Source of the DNA: an uncultured Muribaculaceae bacterium
Lineage (GTDB): Bacteria; Bacteroidota; Bacteroidia; Bacteroidales; Muribaculaceae
DNA length: 42,281 nt
Direction: 5' to 3'
Assembly (NCBI GenBank): GCA_910584055.1
Contig: CAJTZS010000036.1
Coordinates: 1 to 42,281 of the forward strand
Part shown: positions 25,897 through 33,901 of the stretch, piece after piece
Layout: each line of letters starts with the position of its first letter
How positions within the stretch are numbered: the first letter of the stretch is position 1
Notes under the pieces: model-generated
Database searches by the model: none
What the model saw: the letters and a program-made list of their open reading frames with translations, nothing else
What the model was told of the DNA's origin: nothing
Position numbers and translations under genes: made by a program

Positions 25897-27017
25897 TAGC
25901 GGCGAGATTTGAATGGTTTATAGATGTGTCGGTTTTCTTGGGCTTCCTGACGGCGACGGTGTTCATCGTTCCAGTCAAGATCGTTGGTAGTGCCTCCACC
26001 CGAGGAATGCATAACTGCGGGTCCACCGGATAATAGCTCGAGGATTGCTGATAGGGGAATCAATGTTGTGTCAGGTTCATGTTCAGATGTAGTTGCCAAA
26101 ATGGGATTGTCTTCATTTGATGGAGTGCCCATCAGGGACATTCGTTCCCATGAAGGGATGACTGATTTGTCTGACTCAAAGTGGATAACCCTATCTGATT
26201 GTCCTGCATGGAAGGAGTTTATGGGTAGTCCTTCCTTTGGGTAGAGTTCTCCGAATTTAGCAGCGAGCTTACTATAAGTCAGTTTCTGCCTGAAGAGTTT
26301 CGACCCAGCAAAACGGTAGCCGTCTTTTGCGAAAGAGATACCCCGGATTTCGCCTGTCGAGCGGTTGAAACTGAAACAGGCCTCGATGCCTTGTGATTCC
26401 AAAGCATCATGGAAATCAGTCCATGATGTCGAAGACTCGACTGCTGAAAGGGCTGCGGATCTCATATCAAAGAAGGTTCTTTGAATCGGAAGCAACCTGT
26501 TACGGTTAATATCCTCGCCTGACGATTTGCCAAATGTCAGACCGTGGCGCAGTTTTATTTCTTTGCAGACTTTGGTACTGCGGATGCATTCATTGAATGC
26601 AGAGATTACATTACCGTCAAGGTCGATGCGGCTAAATACAAGATGACAGTGCGGATGCGGCTTGTCGAAGTGCCGTGCCACGATATACTGGGCGTTGGTG
26701 ATTCCCATTCCATGCAGCCATTCATCGACAAGTTGTGCCATAAAGCGGTCGCCATGTTCATCGTCGGGGAATAGTAACGCATCCTTCGGCGAGAATGAGA
26801 TAGACACATGCTTTACCGGTTGGGAAAGGTTGTGTACTCGTCCACGGCTGTCGGGACGCCGCAGATGAGTATTGAAACTGTCGGCAATAGTCTCGTTGGA
26901 CACGACGCATACGCCCTGATGGGCGATGAGCCGACCACGCTTGGCTTCGTTCTTCTTGTCGTTGGCATAGCTGACAACGCCGGCGAAATCCACTCGGTTT
27001 TTGAATTTTGCAATCAT
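25896..27017 (-). CDS. mobB: Relaxase/mobilization nuclease (MOB-P type)
   Basis: 373 aa DNA-nicking relaxase that starts conjugative transfer at oriT. The metal-binding three-His motif is HPHCH (H121, H123, H125) within ARHFDKPHPHCHLVFSR, preceded by the strand KHVSISFSPKD. Tyr17 (VVSYAND) is a likely catalytic residue. It overlaps the MobC gene by 1 bp and the coiled-coil gene, forming a three-gene operon. oriT is expected in the gap upstream at 27362-27578. Confidence 0.88.
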   Translation of the reverse strand: MIAKFKNRVDFAGVVSYANDKKNEAKRGRLIAHQGVCVVSNETIADSFNTHLRRPDSRGRVHNLSQPVKHVSISFSPKDALLFPDDEHGDRFMAQLVDEWLHGMGITNAQYIVARHFDKPHPHCHLVFSRIDLDGNVISAFNECIRSTKVCKEIKLRHGLTFGKSSGEDINRNRLLPIQRTFFDMRSAALSAVESSTSWTDFHDALESQGIEACFSFNRSTGEIRGISFAKDGYRFAGSKLFRQKLTYSKLAAKFGELYPKEGLPINSFHAGQSDRVIHFESDKSVIPSWERMSLMGTPSNEDNPILATTSEHEPDTTLIPLSAILELLSGGPAVMHSSGGGTTNDLDWNDEHRRRQEAQENRHIYKPFKSRR

Positions 27018-27361
27018 TACATGCGGAATTTGGATAGTAAATCGAGCGTAGTGGCGAGCAGATTATTTAACCTGTCAACCACCGAATCGAAGCCTATGCC
27101 GTTGGCACATCGGGCAAGCTGGTTGAGATTGTTGGCAATGCCTTGAAGGGAACGCACCATACGGTATTCATCCTCGGTCAGAGCCTTGCGGATGTTCGCA
27201 CCCAAGACCGCCCGTGTTATGAAGCGGTTGAGGGGCAGCCCGGCTTCGCTTGCCATGTCTTTCACAACGGCGAATGTGCCGTCGTCAAGGTGCAGCTTGA
27301 TCTCGTTGCGGAGCCGCTGCCACTCCGGTTTGGGCTTGCGCCCACGCTTATTACAGGTCAT
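27017..27361 (-). CDS. mobC: MobC-like relaxosome accessory protein
   Basis: 114 aa. The N-terminal ribbon-helix-helix (EIKLHLDDGTFAVVKDMASE, AGLPLNRFITRAVLG) binds oriT, and the C-terminal NNLNQLARCANGIG is the MobC (PF05713) signature. It helps the relaxase open oriT. In Bacteroides nomenclature the first mob gene is often called mobA. First gene of the mobilization operon; its stop and the relaxase start overlap. Confidence 0.85.
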   Translation of the reverse strand: MTCNKRGRKPKPEWQRLRNEIKLHLDDGTFAVVKDMASEAGLPLNRFITRAVLGANIRKALTEDEYRMVRSLQGIANNLNQLARCANGIGFDSVVDRLNNLLATTLDLLSKFRM

Positions 27362-27398
27362 AAGTCAAGAGTTAAAGTTATAGAGGAGAGTTAAAAAT

Positions 27399-27527
27399 GA
27401 TGGAGGAGGATAAGAGGTTGAGGGCGGAATCAGGATGATTTCAAGATTTTGGCTATCCGGCAACCGATAGAGAGCCAATGCCAATTTTTATGGGACATAA
27501 AAAACAACCTTGCAATCCTCCTCCATC
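27399..27527. other. Candidate oriT region with long-spaced inverted repeat
   Basis: GATGGAGGAGGAT at 27399-27411 and its exact inverse ATCCTCCTCCATC at 27515-27527, 103 bp apart, in the gap directly upstream of mobC. A smaller hairpin (CTATC...GATAG) lies between. oriTs of Bacteroidales mobilizable elements usually sit beside the first mob gene and contain inverted repeats, hence the call. Confidence 0.45.
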
Positions 27528-27578
27528 TTCACTTTTGTTCCGATTGCGGAGCCGTCGCGCAAGCGCACGTGTTACCAA

Positions 27579-27899
27579 TCAAGGCTTCCTATAAGTGGGA
27601 TTCTCGAAGACTATCTTGACCATCATTTCGTTAAGACGGTCGGCTATTCTGTCACCGTACTTTTCCCGGATTTCCTGTGGAGTGAGGTTGGTGGTAATGA
27701 TTGTGAAAAGTAGCCGGTCGTAGCGCATCGTCAGCATATCGGTTGTCGGATTGCCGTAGAGGTAGATTCCCATGTATTCATGGCGTTGCGATTTGTTAGT
27801 CTTTGGATTGCGGATTGCCGAATAATAATCGAGATAGAGCGTAATCTTCCCCGACGGCAGCAGGCGTTGACGTAAAGTCACTTTGGTACATATATCCAT
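27579..27899 (-). pseudogene. Chimeric ORF: integrase N-terminus fused to DnaC-like tail
   Basis: 106 codons made of two families. Residues 1-48 (TKVTLRQRLLPSGKITLYLD, then NPKTNKSQRHEYMGIYLY) are the arm-binding start of a Bacteroidales tyrosine integrase. Residues 49-106 (MRYDRLLFTIITTNLTPQEI, then YGDRIADRLNEMM) are the end of a DnaC-like AAA+ ATPase, similar to the intact gene at 33106-33879 (ARYDTLKFTILTSNLSPKDL). Neither catalytic domain is present. The joint lies at about 27750-27765. It looks like a deletion joint within or between mobile elements. Confidence 0.75.
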
Positions 27900-27944
27900 A
27901 TTTGTTGTGTTTGTTTTTGTGACAAAATTATTTGGTTATGTTGT

Positions 27945-27982
27945 GGTTGTCAGGTTCTCTGCCTGATAACCGACTGACAACC
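27945..27982 (-). terminator. Inverted repeat after the triple-HTH gene
   Basis: GGTTGTCAG and CTGACAACC flank a 20-bp centre just past the stop of the leftward gene. It probably works as a terminator hairpin, though it lacks a clear T-tract. Confidence 0.4.
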
Positions 27983-27997
27983 AAAAAACCGAAGGGG

Positions 27998-28759
27998 TTA
28001 GAATGTAGGAGGCCCCAGTATCGCATCGATTTCGAAGCGTAGAATGTAGGTGTATTTTCCGACCTTCTTCCGTTGCAGTCTGTGATACTTCACATAGTTG
28101 TGGAGTTGATCATGCGTCAGATTATATTCCGCTCTGACTTCCGAATACGATATCCAGTCTTCCTCTTTCGGCGGTTCTGGCTTAGCCGCAAACACCCGGT
28201 CGCAATGTGCCTTGCTCCAGAGAGTCTTGCCACGATGATACACTTTCGGTATATTATGTCGTTTCGCCTGAGCGAACACCCACGAATTGCTGACCCCGAA
28301 TTTCTCAATGATTTCTTTAGTGGTGTAGAACTCGGTTACGGGTTCTCCATTCTCATCGTTGGTTATGGAACTTACTTTCGGCTTTCGCTCATACGGACGA
28401 GCATTGAGCATAGACTCAACATCTGATCTTCGGACAATAGTCCATCTCGCAGAAAGTTGGGATGCCGGTAATACTCCACGCTCAATTAGATAATAGATTG
28501 CTCTTGGCGTGACGTGGAGAAGCAAAGCCACTTCTGCCACTGAAAGAAATTCTCTCATATCCAACATCGCAAAGTTTTTCTTCTCTTGTTTCTTTTCTTC
28601 ATTCCGCTCAAAGGAGTTTTTCTTTTCATGCCTTTTGCGGTCTTTGTAGGCAAGTTCACTGCAACGCTTGCAGCAGTATCGAGTTGTGACTTTTTGAGAC
28701 TCAAACTCTTTACCGCACCATGCACACACTTTCTTGATTCTGATTTTGGAAGTTGACAT
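27998..28759 (-). CDS. Zinc-finger protein with three excisionase-type HTH domains
   Basis: 253 aa. N-terminal Cys cluster CAWCGKEF and YCCKRCSE form a small zinc finger (residues about 10-35). Three MerR/excisionase-like helix-turn-helix units follow: FLSVAEVALLLHVTPRAIYY, FYTTKEIIEKFGVSNSWVFA, and WISYSEVRAEYNLTHDQLHN. The start is the ATG at 28759 (MSTSKIRIKKVCAWCG); an 80-residue longer frame has no coding character. It likely regulates or directs excision/mobilization of the element, next to the integrase remnant. Target sites are unknown. Confidence 0.75.
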   Translation of the reverse strand: MSTSKIRIKKVCAWCGKEFESQKVTTRYCCKRCSELAYKDRKRHEKKNSFERNEEKKQEKKNFAMLDMREFLSVAEVALLLHVTPRAIYYLIERGVLPASQLSARWTIVRRSDVESMLNARPYERKPKVSSITNDENGEPVTEFYTTKEIIEKFGVSNSWVFAQAKRHNIPKVYHRGKTLWSKAHCDRVFAAKPEPPKEEDWISYSEVRAEYNLTHDQLHNYVKYHRLQRKKVGKYTYILRFEIDAILGPPTF

Positions 28760-29445
28760 TTTGAACCTATTTGTTGTTATCCGCTCGATTGAATTTTGCG
28801 AACACATACGAACCAACGTGAATGTTGATGAATGTATGTGAACATCGTCCACAACTGGATTGAGCGGTTTTGCCCAGCAGCAAACGTGCAACAAATATGG
28901 TTCAAAAATGGAGTGAATAATAGGTGGAAACGGGTTCCACCGACTATAACCGTGACTTTTGGATATAAGAAAAGGCGCTCTCTGTGAACGCCTTGACACT
29001 TATTTGTGATTGTTTTCGACTGTTGTTTATCGGGGTTACTTGCCGACGCAAATTCTTCACCAAATTATCAGTCAGGCAAATGCCATTAAAAAGGTACATA
29101 GCAGGTAGCAGAAGTTAAATTGAAGTTTATTGCAAATTTAACTCTTTGAATATCAATGAATAATATTCATTTGTTTGTACCTCGGTTATTTCTAATCGTT
29201 GTCATTTCGACAAAGTGGTAATATTCAAGAGATTAAGTCTTGTTTTTGCGACCTCAGTCGCTCAATGCAAAATTACTAATTTTATTCGAGGTACAAAAAT
29301 ATAATCTTATGTTCTGGAGCATTTTAATGACGATTTTTGAGGTAATAATGCCTTCTCCCTCAAGGCCGAATACAATAGGTAAGGTGACTATTTTAATGAA
29401 CAGTCGGGCAAATCCATTCGTTAATTGATATAAACAAATATATAA
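28760..29445. other. Intergenic regulatory region between divergent modules
   Basis: No protein gene is supported in this 686-bp gap. It holds CACATAC/GTATGTG inverted copies (28803-28840), a GGTGGAA/TTCCACC hairpin near 28930, and the 11-bp inverted repeat with promoter described separately. It separates the leftward mobilization genes from the rightward replication genes. Confidence 0.5.
29174..29297. repeat. Candidate invertible promoter element
   Basis: TTTGTACCTCG (29174-29184) and its exact inverse CGAGGTACAAA (29287-29297) enclose 102 bp. On the minus strand the right repeat supplies a TTTG -33 box, 18 bp before TAATTTTG (29277-29270), a full -7 element. In the present state it fires leftward; inverted, it would fire rightward into the gene at 29446. 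No invertase is in the window. Confidence 0.5.
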
Positions 29446-30219
29446 ATGACGACGCACTCTATCCCCGCCTTTTATCGTTCTCTGAGCCAAAAGTTTCAGG
29501 GGATAGATCCTTATGTGTCCACTTGGGACGATATAAAAATAGAGCAGTTGTTGTCCATTGAAGTCTTTTTGAACGAAAGCATAGAGGCATTTCAAGAGAT
29601 GGTGATAATTGATAAGATGAACGGCTATGCCGCATCATCTATTATAATCAGTGTGCATCGAACCTTGAAAACCTTTATGGCATGGGCTGAATCATTGCCG
29701 ACAGAATATATCAACCATACATCAGAGAGTGATACGAAAGAGGCTCGGCTAAGAGAAATAGCGTTAGTTATAGAGTTTCTATGGCTGACATGGCTTATTA
29801 CTGAGTATGAACCTGTAATGAGAGAGGCAAATGCCAATCTTGTTGTGCTGCCTATAGAAGAACGGACCAGAATTGCCAAAGAACACAAGGAAGAAAGTTG
29901 CCTTGATGAACGGAGGGAAAAGTTATTTGAGTGTATAATTGGTGCGTCTCCGAAAGAGAGGGAAATAATATTCAATACTCTTGCCTCTGTTGTCAGTGGT
30001 AAGGGTGGCAAGGATCTTGCGCCATATCTCAAAGCAGCCATTGAGTTAAATCTTCTGTCAAGAACACCCGACTTCCCCTCGATGAAAACTTTCTGGGGAA
30101 TTACTAAAACACAGCCGGCTCTGAGCAGATACCTTTCATTTGATGATTGCAGTTGCTCCGAGAAAATCATAGAGGAAAAGAAGAAAGAAATCATGTATGC
30201 TTTAAGCTCAAAGCAGTGA
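29446..30219 (+). CDS. Hypothetical protein, 257 aa
   Basis: Soluble, mostly helical and charged protein I cannot assign to a family. It has no membrane helix, signal peptide or catalytic motif. Segments such as VHRTLKTFMAWAESLPTEYI and KTFWGITKTQPALSRYLSF are regular in composition, so coding is credible. It starts the rightward half of the mobile element and is closed by the 15-bp hairpin at 30242-30288. It may be controlled by the candidate invertible promoter upstream. Confidence 0.6.
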   Translation: MTTHSIPAFYRSLSQKFQGIDPYVSTWDDIKIEQLLSIEVFLNESIEAFQEMVIIDKMNGYAASSIIISVHRTLKTFMAWAESLPTEYINHTSESDTKEARLREIALVIEFLWLTWLITEYEPVMREANANLVVLPIEERTRIAKEHKEESCLDERREKLFECIIGASPKEREIIFNTLASVVSGKGGKDLAPYLKAAIELNLLSRTPDFPSMKTFWGITKTQPALSRYLSFDDCSCSEKIIEEKKKEIMYALSSKQ

Positions 30220-30241
30220 CAGTCACTAATGTGACCTATTG

Positions 30242-30288
30242 GTAAAAGTCGGTTAAAGTTAACTTCGTTTAGCTTAACCGACTTTTAC
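30242..30288. repeat. 15-bp perfect inverted repeat
   Basis: GTAAAAGTCGGTTAA at 30242-30256 and TTAACCGACTTTTAC at 30274-30288, 17 bp apart. It lies between a stop codon and the next promoter. It can be a terminator, a regulator site, or a replication/recombination site of the element. Confidence 0.7.
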
Positions 30289-30320
30289 TATATTTTACCA
30301 TTCGGGGGTTCGACCTATTT

Positions 30321-30328
30321 TAATTTTG
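30321..30328 (+). promoter_or_regulatory. -7 promoter element of the replication module
   Basis: TAATTTTG, 28 bp before the ATG at 30357, matches TAnnTTTG. The genes from 30357 to 33879 follow closely in one direction and may be read from here. Confidence 0.5.
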
Positions 30329-30356
30329 CGTCAGAAAACAATAAATATCGACGCAT

Positions 30357-30680
30357 ATGGATACATCGATTTTAATCCCGAACCCCTCATATCAGGCAGG
30401 ACCATTCGAAAGATATGTCCAAGAGCTATGTCGCCAATATGTGACAGCACAACTCCAAGAAATCAACACGGAGAATATTCCCGGGCTTACCGGGAAAAAT
30501 GAAAGGTTCCTGACAAAACGAGAGGCAGCCAGCCTTATCGGAAAGGGAGAAAAGATGATTGATAATTATAGGAAGAAGGGCCTTCCGGCACATATGTTCG
30601 GAAGAACTCCTATGTTCCTTGAATCCGAACTTATCTCTTTCTTGGAGACCTATATCCGTAAGAGTCATATAGAGAAATAA
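30357..30680 (+). CDS. Excisionase-like helix-turn-helix protein
   Basis: 107 aa. The C-terminal half is an HTH_17/excisionase-like fold: RFLTKREAASLIGKGEKMID then NYRKKGLPAHMFGRTPMFLE and ELISFLE, the usual helix-turn-helix plus wing. The N-terminal 45 residues are extended. Such proteins regulate excision or copy control in Bacteroidales elements. It opens the rightward operon. Confidence 0.65.
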   Translation: MDTSILIPNPSYQAGPFERYVQELCRQYVTAQLQEINTENIPGLTGKNERFLTKREAASLIGKGEKMIDNYRKKGLPAHMFGRTPMFLESELISFLETYIRKSHIEK

Positions 30681-30696
30681 CCTCAACATAAAAAAG

Positions 30697-30924
30697 ATGA
30701 GAAATGTTTTTTACCTTGGGGACTCTAAGTTCCAGTTTGGAGCAGATGGCCTTAAAGAATATGATATATCACAGAAAGTGCTACCGTTTCCGGCAGAATT
30801 GACGGGAACCGCTAAAGGCACTCCACTGCGAATATCTGACAGGCTCCTTGGTTTGCGCTCTCAAGACACTATGATAGCCTTGGCTACCACGATGTTGACC
30901 GCAGTGACACTCTTAATTAAATGA
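30697..30924 (+). CDS. Small hypothetical protein with hydrophobic tail
   Basis: 75 aa, unrecognised. The last 20 residues (TMIALATTMLTAVTLLIK) could be a membrane helix. It fits between two operon genes with 16 bp and 6 bp gaps, which supports coding. Confidence 0.5.
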   Translation: MRNVFYLGDSKFQFGADGLKEYDISQKVLPFPAELTGTAKGTPLRISDRLLGLRSQDTMIALATTMLTAVTLLIK

Positions 30925-30930
30925 TGAGCC

Positions 30931-31416
30931 ATGAAGAGATACGCCAAATATGTCGAGGCTCATCAGTCACTCGTCGAGTTAAGCAAGCAACTTGCGGAAT
31001 TGCCATCACCAAGGTCAAAATTCTTCAACTATTTGTTGGGATTGACGAATCTTGCTCCCAACACATTGAAAATGGTGTTATGCACCACTGACTCCGGAAT
31101 TGAACCTGGTAGGGAAGTAAAGAAGCTGTTGTCAAAGGAACTTAATGTGTCTGAACAAGCATTGTTCCCTGAAAATCGGCAAACAGCGGGTTCGCTTGTG
31201 TCCATGTATAAGGGTTTTTCCAATAAGACCCTCGAATATGATGAATTCGTTAAAGACATCTGCACAACAACAAAAGCCCCACGAAAAACTGTAATAAGCT
31301 GGATTTTTGGGAGGCGTAGCCCTCGTACCCATGCAAAAAAGCGCATAGCGGCTCTTCTTGGATCATCTTTGTCTCACCTTTTTCCTGAAAGGGAACAAAC
31401 AGATAAGGCACGATGA
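30931..31416 (+). CDS. Tandem-repeat HTH protein
   Basis: 161 aa with two similar halves. Each has a helical segment and ends in the same motif: KKLLSKELNVSEQALFPE in the first, KRIAALLGSSLSHLFPE in the second; TLKMVL and KTVISWIFG occupy matching places. Both halves resemble degenerate XRE-type DNA-binding folds. It is probably a DNA-binding regulator of the element. It overlaps the next small gene by 4 bp (ATGA). Confidence 0.6.
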   Translation: MKRYAKYVEAHQSLVELSKQLAELPSPRSKFFNYLLGLTNLAPNTLKMVLCTTDSGIEPGREVKKLLSKELNVSEQALFPENRQTAGSLVSMYKGFSNKTLEYDEFVKDICTTTKAPRKTVISWIFGRRSPRTHAKKRIAALLGSSLSHLFPEREQTDKAR

Positions 31417-31607
31417 AACATCTTCCCATAAATCCAGAAAAGTGGTACAGACCACAAGAGTTAGTTCGGCTGCTACAACGGACCGCCGATGCCATCCTCC
31501 ATATAGTAAGAATCAAGGGATGCTCAATACGAGTCATCAACGATGAGCTGCAAGTCTATGGCAAGGATGTACTCGACGCCATAAATGGTAAAAATAAGAA
31601 CAGATAG
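31413..31607 (+). CDS. Small hypothetical protein
   Basis: 64 aa, coupled to the upstream gene by an ATGA overlap. LPINPEKWYRPQELVRLLQR looks like the first helices of an excisionase-like HTH, and VYGKDVLDAI could be the wing/helix end. Function not known. Confidence 0.5.
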   Translation: MKHLPINPEKWYRPQELVRLLQRTADAILHIVRIKGCSIRVINDELQVYGKDVLDAINGKNKNR

Positions 31608-31611
31608 GAAT

Positions 31612-32523
31612 ATGTATAACTCCGGATTCGTAATAGTATATCGAGATGAAGTAGAGGACTGGCTTTGGCAAGATCCACAGCTTTATCACTGGTGGAGCTT
31701 TCTAAGAATGAAAGCCACATCGAGGCCATGCCTTCAAACTGTCGGGAGAACCAGAATCCGGGTTAGACTTAACTACGGAGAATACGCCACTACCATTTCG
31801 TATCTCGCTCGTATATGGGATGTGGATGAGCGTACTGTAACCTCTTTTCTTGATTTAATAGAGGAAGATGGACGGATTGAGGTCAGAAAAGAGAACGGCA
31901 TCTCAATAATAAAGATTGTCGGTTATGAACGATTCTCGCCCCCTGCCGGATATTTTGCCAAAGGTATCAGACGAATCAACTCCAATTCAATGGGAGTTGA
32001 AATGATGGCTGAAACGCAAAGTCGAATGAGTGATGATTTGGAGAATCCAATCCATTCTCAGCCGCTTGGCGATATGTCAACCGAAGTTCAGAGTGGAATC
32101 CCGTCAAATAATATAATCTTAGAAGAAGAAAAAATTAAAAATAAATCTCCTTCTCCTGAGCGCGAGGCTGAGTTTTTTGAAAAATTGAAAAATTCAGAAA
32201 TAGCATTAGAGCAAATGGCGATGAGTTTGAAACTGACAAATGTTTCTGCTGTTTTGGAACAGCTCGAAATCTTTGAAAATTTCATATTGGGCGATTCAAA
32301 CAAATTTCACCAGAACTTCAGCGATTTTACATCTCATTTCATCAGGTGGTTTAATCGCTGCCGGGCAACTAACGAATCTCGAAATTCAAAAAAATATACA
32401 GATGGAACAAAAGAAGAAAAAACAAGTAGCCACAGGTGCGCAGCATCACAAAGACGCGGCGCCGAAGGGAGCGGGCGAAATCCAGACGATTACGACCAAC
32501 CGTTTCCCGATTTCCCTGGCTGA
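31612..32523 (+). CDS. DnaD-like replication initiator
   Basis: 303 aa. The N-terminal 100 residues (FVIVYRDEVEDWLWQDPQLY, then LNYGEYATTISYLARIWDVD) form a winged helix of the kind used by phage/plasmid replisome organisers. The C-terminal part (NFSDFTSHFIRWFNRCR) is a small conserved domain found with such proteins in Bacteroidetes. The ATG at 31612 follows AGGAA; a longer frame would add nine residues. It overlaps the ATPase gene, a classic initiator-loader pairing. Confidence 0.65.
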   Translation: MYNSGFVIVYRDEVEDWLWQDPQLYHWWSFLRMKATSRPCLQTVGRTRIRVRLNYGEYATTISYLARIWDVDERTVTSFLDLIEEDGRIEVRKENGISIIKIVGYERFSPPAGYFAKGIRRINSNSMGVEMMAETQSRMSDDLENPIHSQPLGDMSTEVQSGIPSNNIILEEEKIKNKSPSPEREAEFFEKLKNSEIALEQMAMSLKLTNVSAVLEQLEIFENFILGDSNKFHQNFSDFTSHFIRWFNRCRATNESRNSKKYTDGTKEEKTSSHRCAASQRRGAEGSGRNPDDYDQPFPDFPG

Positions 32524-33109
32524 AGAAGAGATGTATGACTGTGCCAAAAAATCAATCAGGGAGATTGTGTTTGACCGAGGTTATGATAATATCTCCTTGG
32601 CTGAGGAAGACGAACAGTTCAGTGCCTTTCTTGCAAGATTCTTGGTGCAGGATGATTATCATACCGGATTTCTGATTTGGGGAAAATCCGGCTGTGGCAA
32701 AACAACGCGGCTGAAAGCGGCGGAGCTGCTTCTGGAGTTTACTAAGGCTTTTGACCCGGAACTTGAACTTTCGGTAAAATTTACTTCAGCTTATGACATG
32801 GTCTTCCCATACGCCTCAATGGAGACCTTCGATAAGCTTTGTATGGCAGATTTCCTTATACTCGATGATCTCGGCAATGAACGAGGCATCGGAGAAAATC
32901 TGCAGCTTGCTCAGTCGCTTATCGGAGAATTGCTGATTAAGCGTTACGATGCAAAGCGTCCCACGATAGTCGCTTCAATCTTTGACATCCATAATATCGG
33001 TGACATATATGGCCTGAAAGTCGCTGACATTATCCGCGAAAGTTACTATGTGACCGAATTGTCAACAGATTTCCGTCGGGATATAATCAACACGTTCTCA
33101 GGATTATGA
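32402..33109 (+). CDS. DnaC-like AAA+ helicase loader, first copy
   Basis: 235 aa. Walker A is at 94-102 (GKSGCGKTT) and Walker B in FLILDDLGNERG; the arginine-rich C-terminal region matches DnaC/IstB-like ATPases. It is thought to load the replicative helicase. The start is ATG 32402, inside the upstream gene in another frame; the initiator gene overlaps by 122 bp. The Lys-rich N-terminus (MEQKKKKQV) may bind DNA or helicase. Its stop overlaps the next ATPase start. Confidence 0.8.
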   Translation: MEQKKKKQVATGAQHHKDAAPKGAGEIQTITTNRFPISLAEEEMYDCAKKSIREIVFDRGYDNISLAEEDEQFSAFLARFLVQDDYHTGFLIWGKSGCGKTTRLKAAELLLEFTKAFDPELELSVKFTSAYDMVFPYASMETFDKLCMADFLILDDLGNERGIGENLQLAQSLIGELLIKRYDAKRPTIVASIFDIHNIGDIYGLKVADIIRESYYVTELSTDFRRDIINTFSGL

Positions 33110-33879
33110 AAAGAAAAGATGCGCCACAGGCTCTCAGTGATATTTTACTGAAGGACATAGGACTGAATATAAACGAACTGACATCTGCAGTTGAGGCCAG
33201 CAGAAAATTTCGCAAAGCGTTTCCAATCCTGCGTTTTGAGATGACGCACAAAGATGCGTTTTTGTTGCTCCTCAGATGTTACCAGTATGAGGTTCAATCC
33301 CGCAATTGTGTGTTCGAACTTGATGAATGCACAATCGGTGTTCTCAAGAACATATCCGGACACATGGTGGAAAAGACACCTAAGCCTGGTTTGTTGTTGT
33401 GTGGGCTCCATGGCAATGGTAAGACTACCATGGCAAGGGCCGTAATTAGGATGATTCAGGATTTGAATAACCGTGGACAACTCAAGTTCATGGGCGAATA
33501 TTTCTCTGTTGAAACTCGCTATATCAAGGCAACGGATATCTGCACCTTGCACAAGGCTGAAGATTATCATTCGATTCTGAATCTTAAACAAACTCCATTT
33601 CTGGTAATCGATGACCTGGGCGAAGAAGCTAAAGAGGTGCTGGTTTATGGTACTCCCATATACCCTGTCCGTGAAGTGCTTGAGGCCAGATATGATACCC
33701 TGAAATTCACCATCCTCACGTCCAATCTTTCTCCGAAAGACCTTCTGGAACACTACGGTTGGCGTGTAGTGGACCGATTTAAGGAAATGCTTCATCAAGT
33801 AGCGTTCAAAGGGAAATCTTATCGAAAGAGGGAAAGAACTGAGAATAAAGAAGAAAGACCCGAATCTAATAAAGAATAG
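33106..33879 (+). CDS. DnaC-like AAA+ ATPase, second copy
   Basis: 257 aa. Walker A is at 100-108 (GLHGNGKTT), Walker B in FLVIDDLGEEAKE, and sensor 1 in FTILTSNLSP. It is only distantly similar to the first copy, so they are not a recent duplication. The C-terminal 60 residues resemble the tail of the integrase chimera at 27579-27899. Start overlaps the previous stop as ATGA. Likely helicase-loading or element replication. Confidence 0.8.
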   Translation: MKRKDAPQALSDILLKDIGLNINELTSAVEASRKFRKAFPILRFEMTHKDAFLLLLRCYQYEVQSRNCVFELDECTIGVLKNISGHMVEKTPKPGLLLCGLHGNGKTTMARAVIRMIQDLNNRGQLKFMGEYFSVETRYIKATDICTLHKAEDYHSILNLKQTPFLVIDDLGEEAKEVLVYGTPIYPVREVLEARYDTLKFTILTSNLSPKDLLEHYGWRVVDRFKEMLHQVAFKGKSYRKRERTENKEERPESNKE

Positions 33880-33901
33880 GGATAATCAACATGTTATAAG
33901 A

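Noticed and set aside
28760..29445. CRISPR or iteron array in the largest gap
   Set aside because: No regularly spaced repeats; only scattered inverted repeats.
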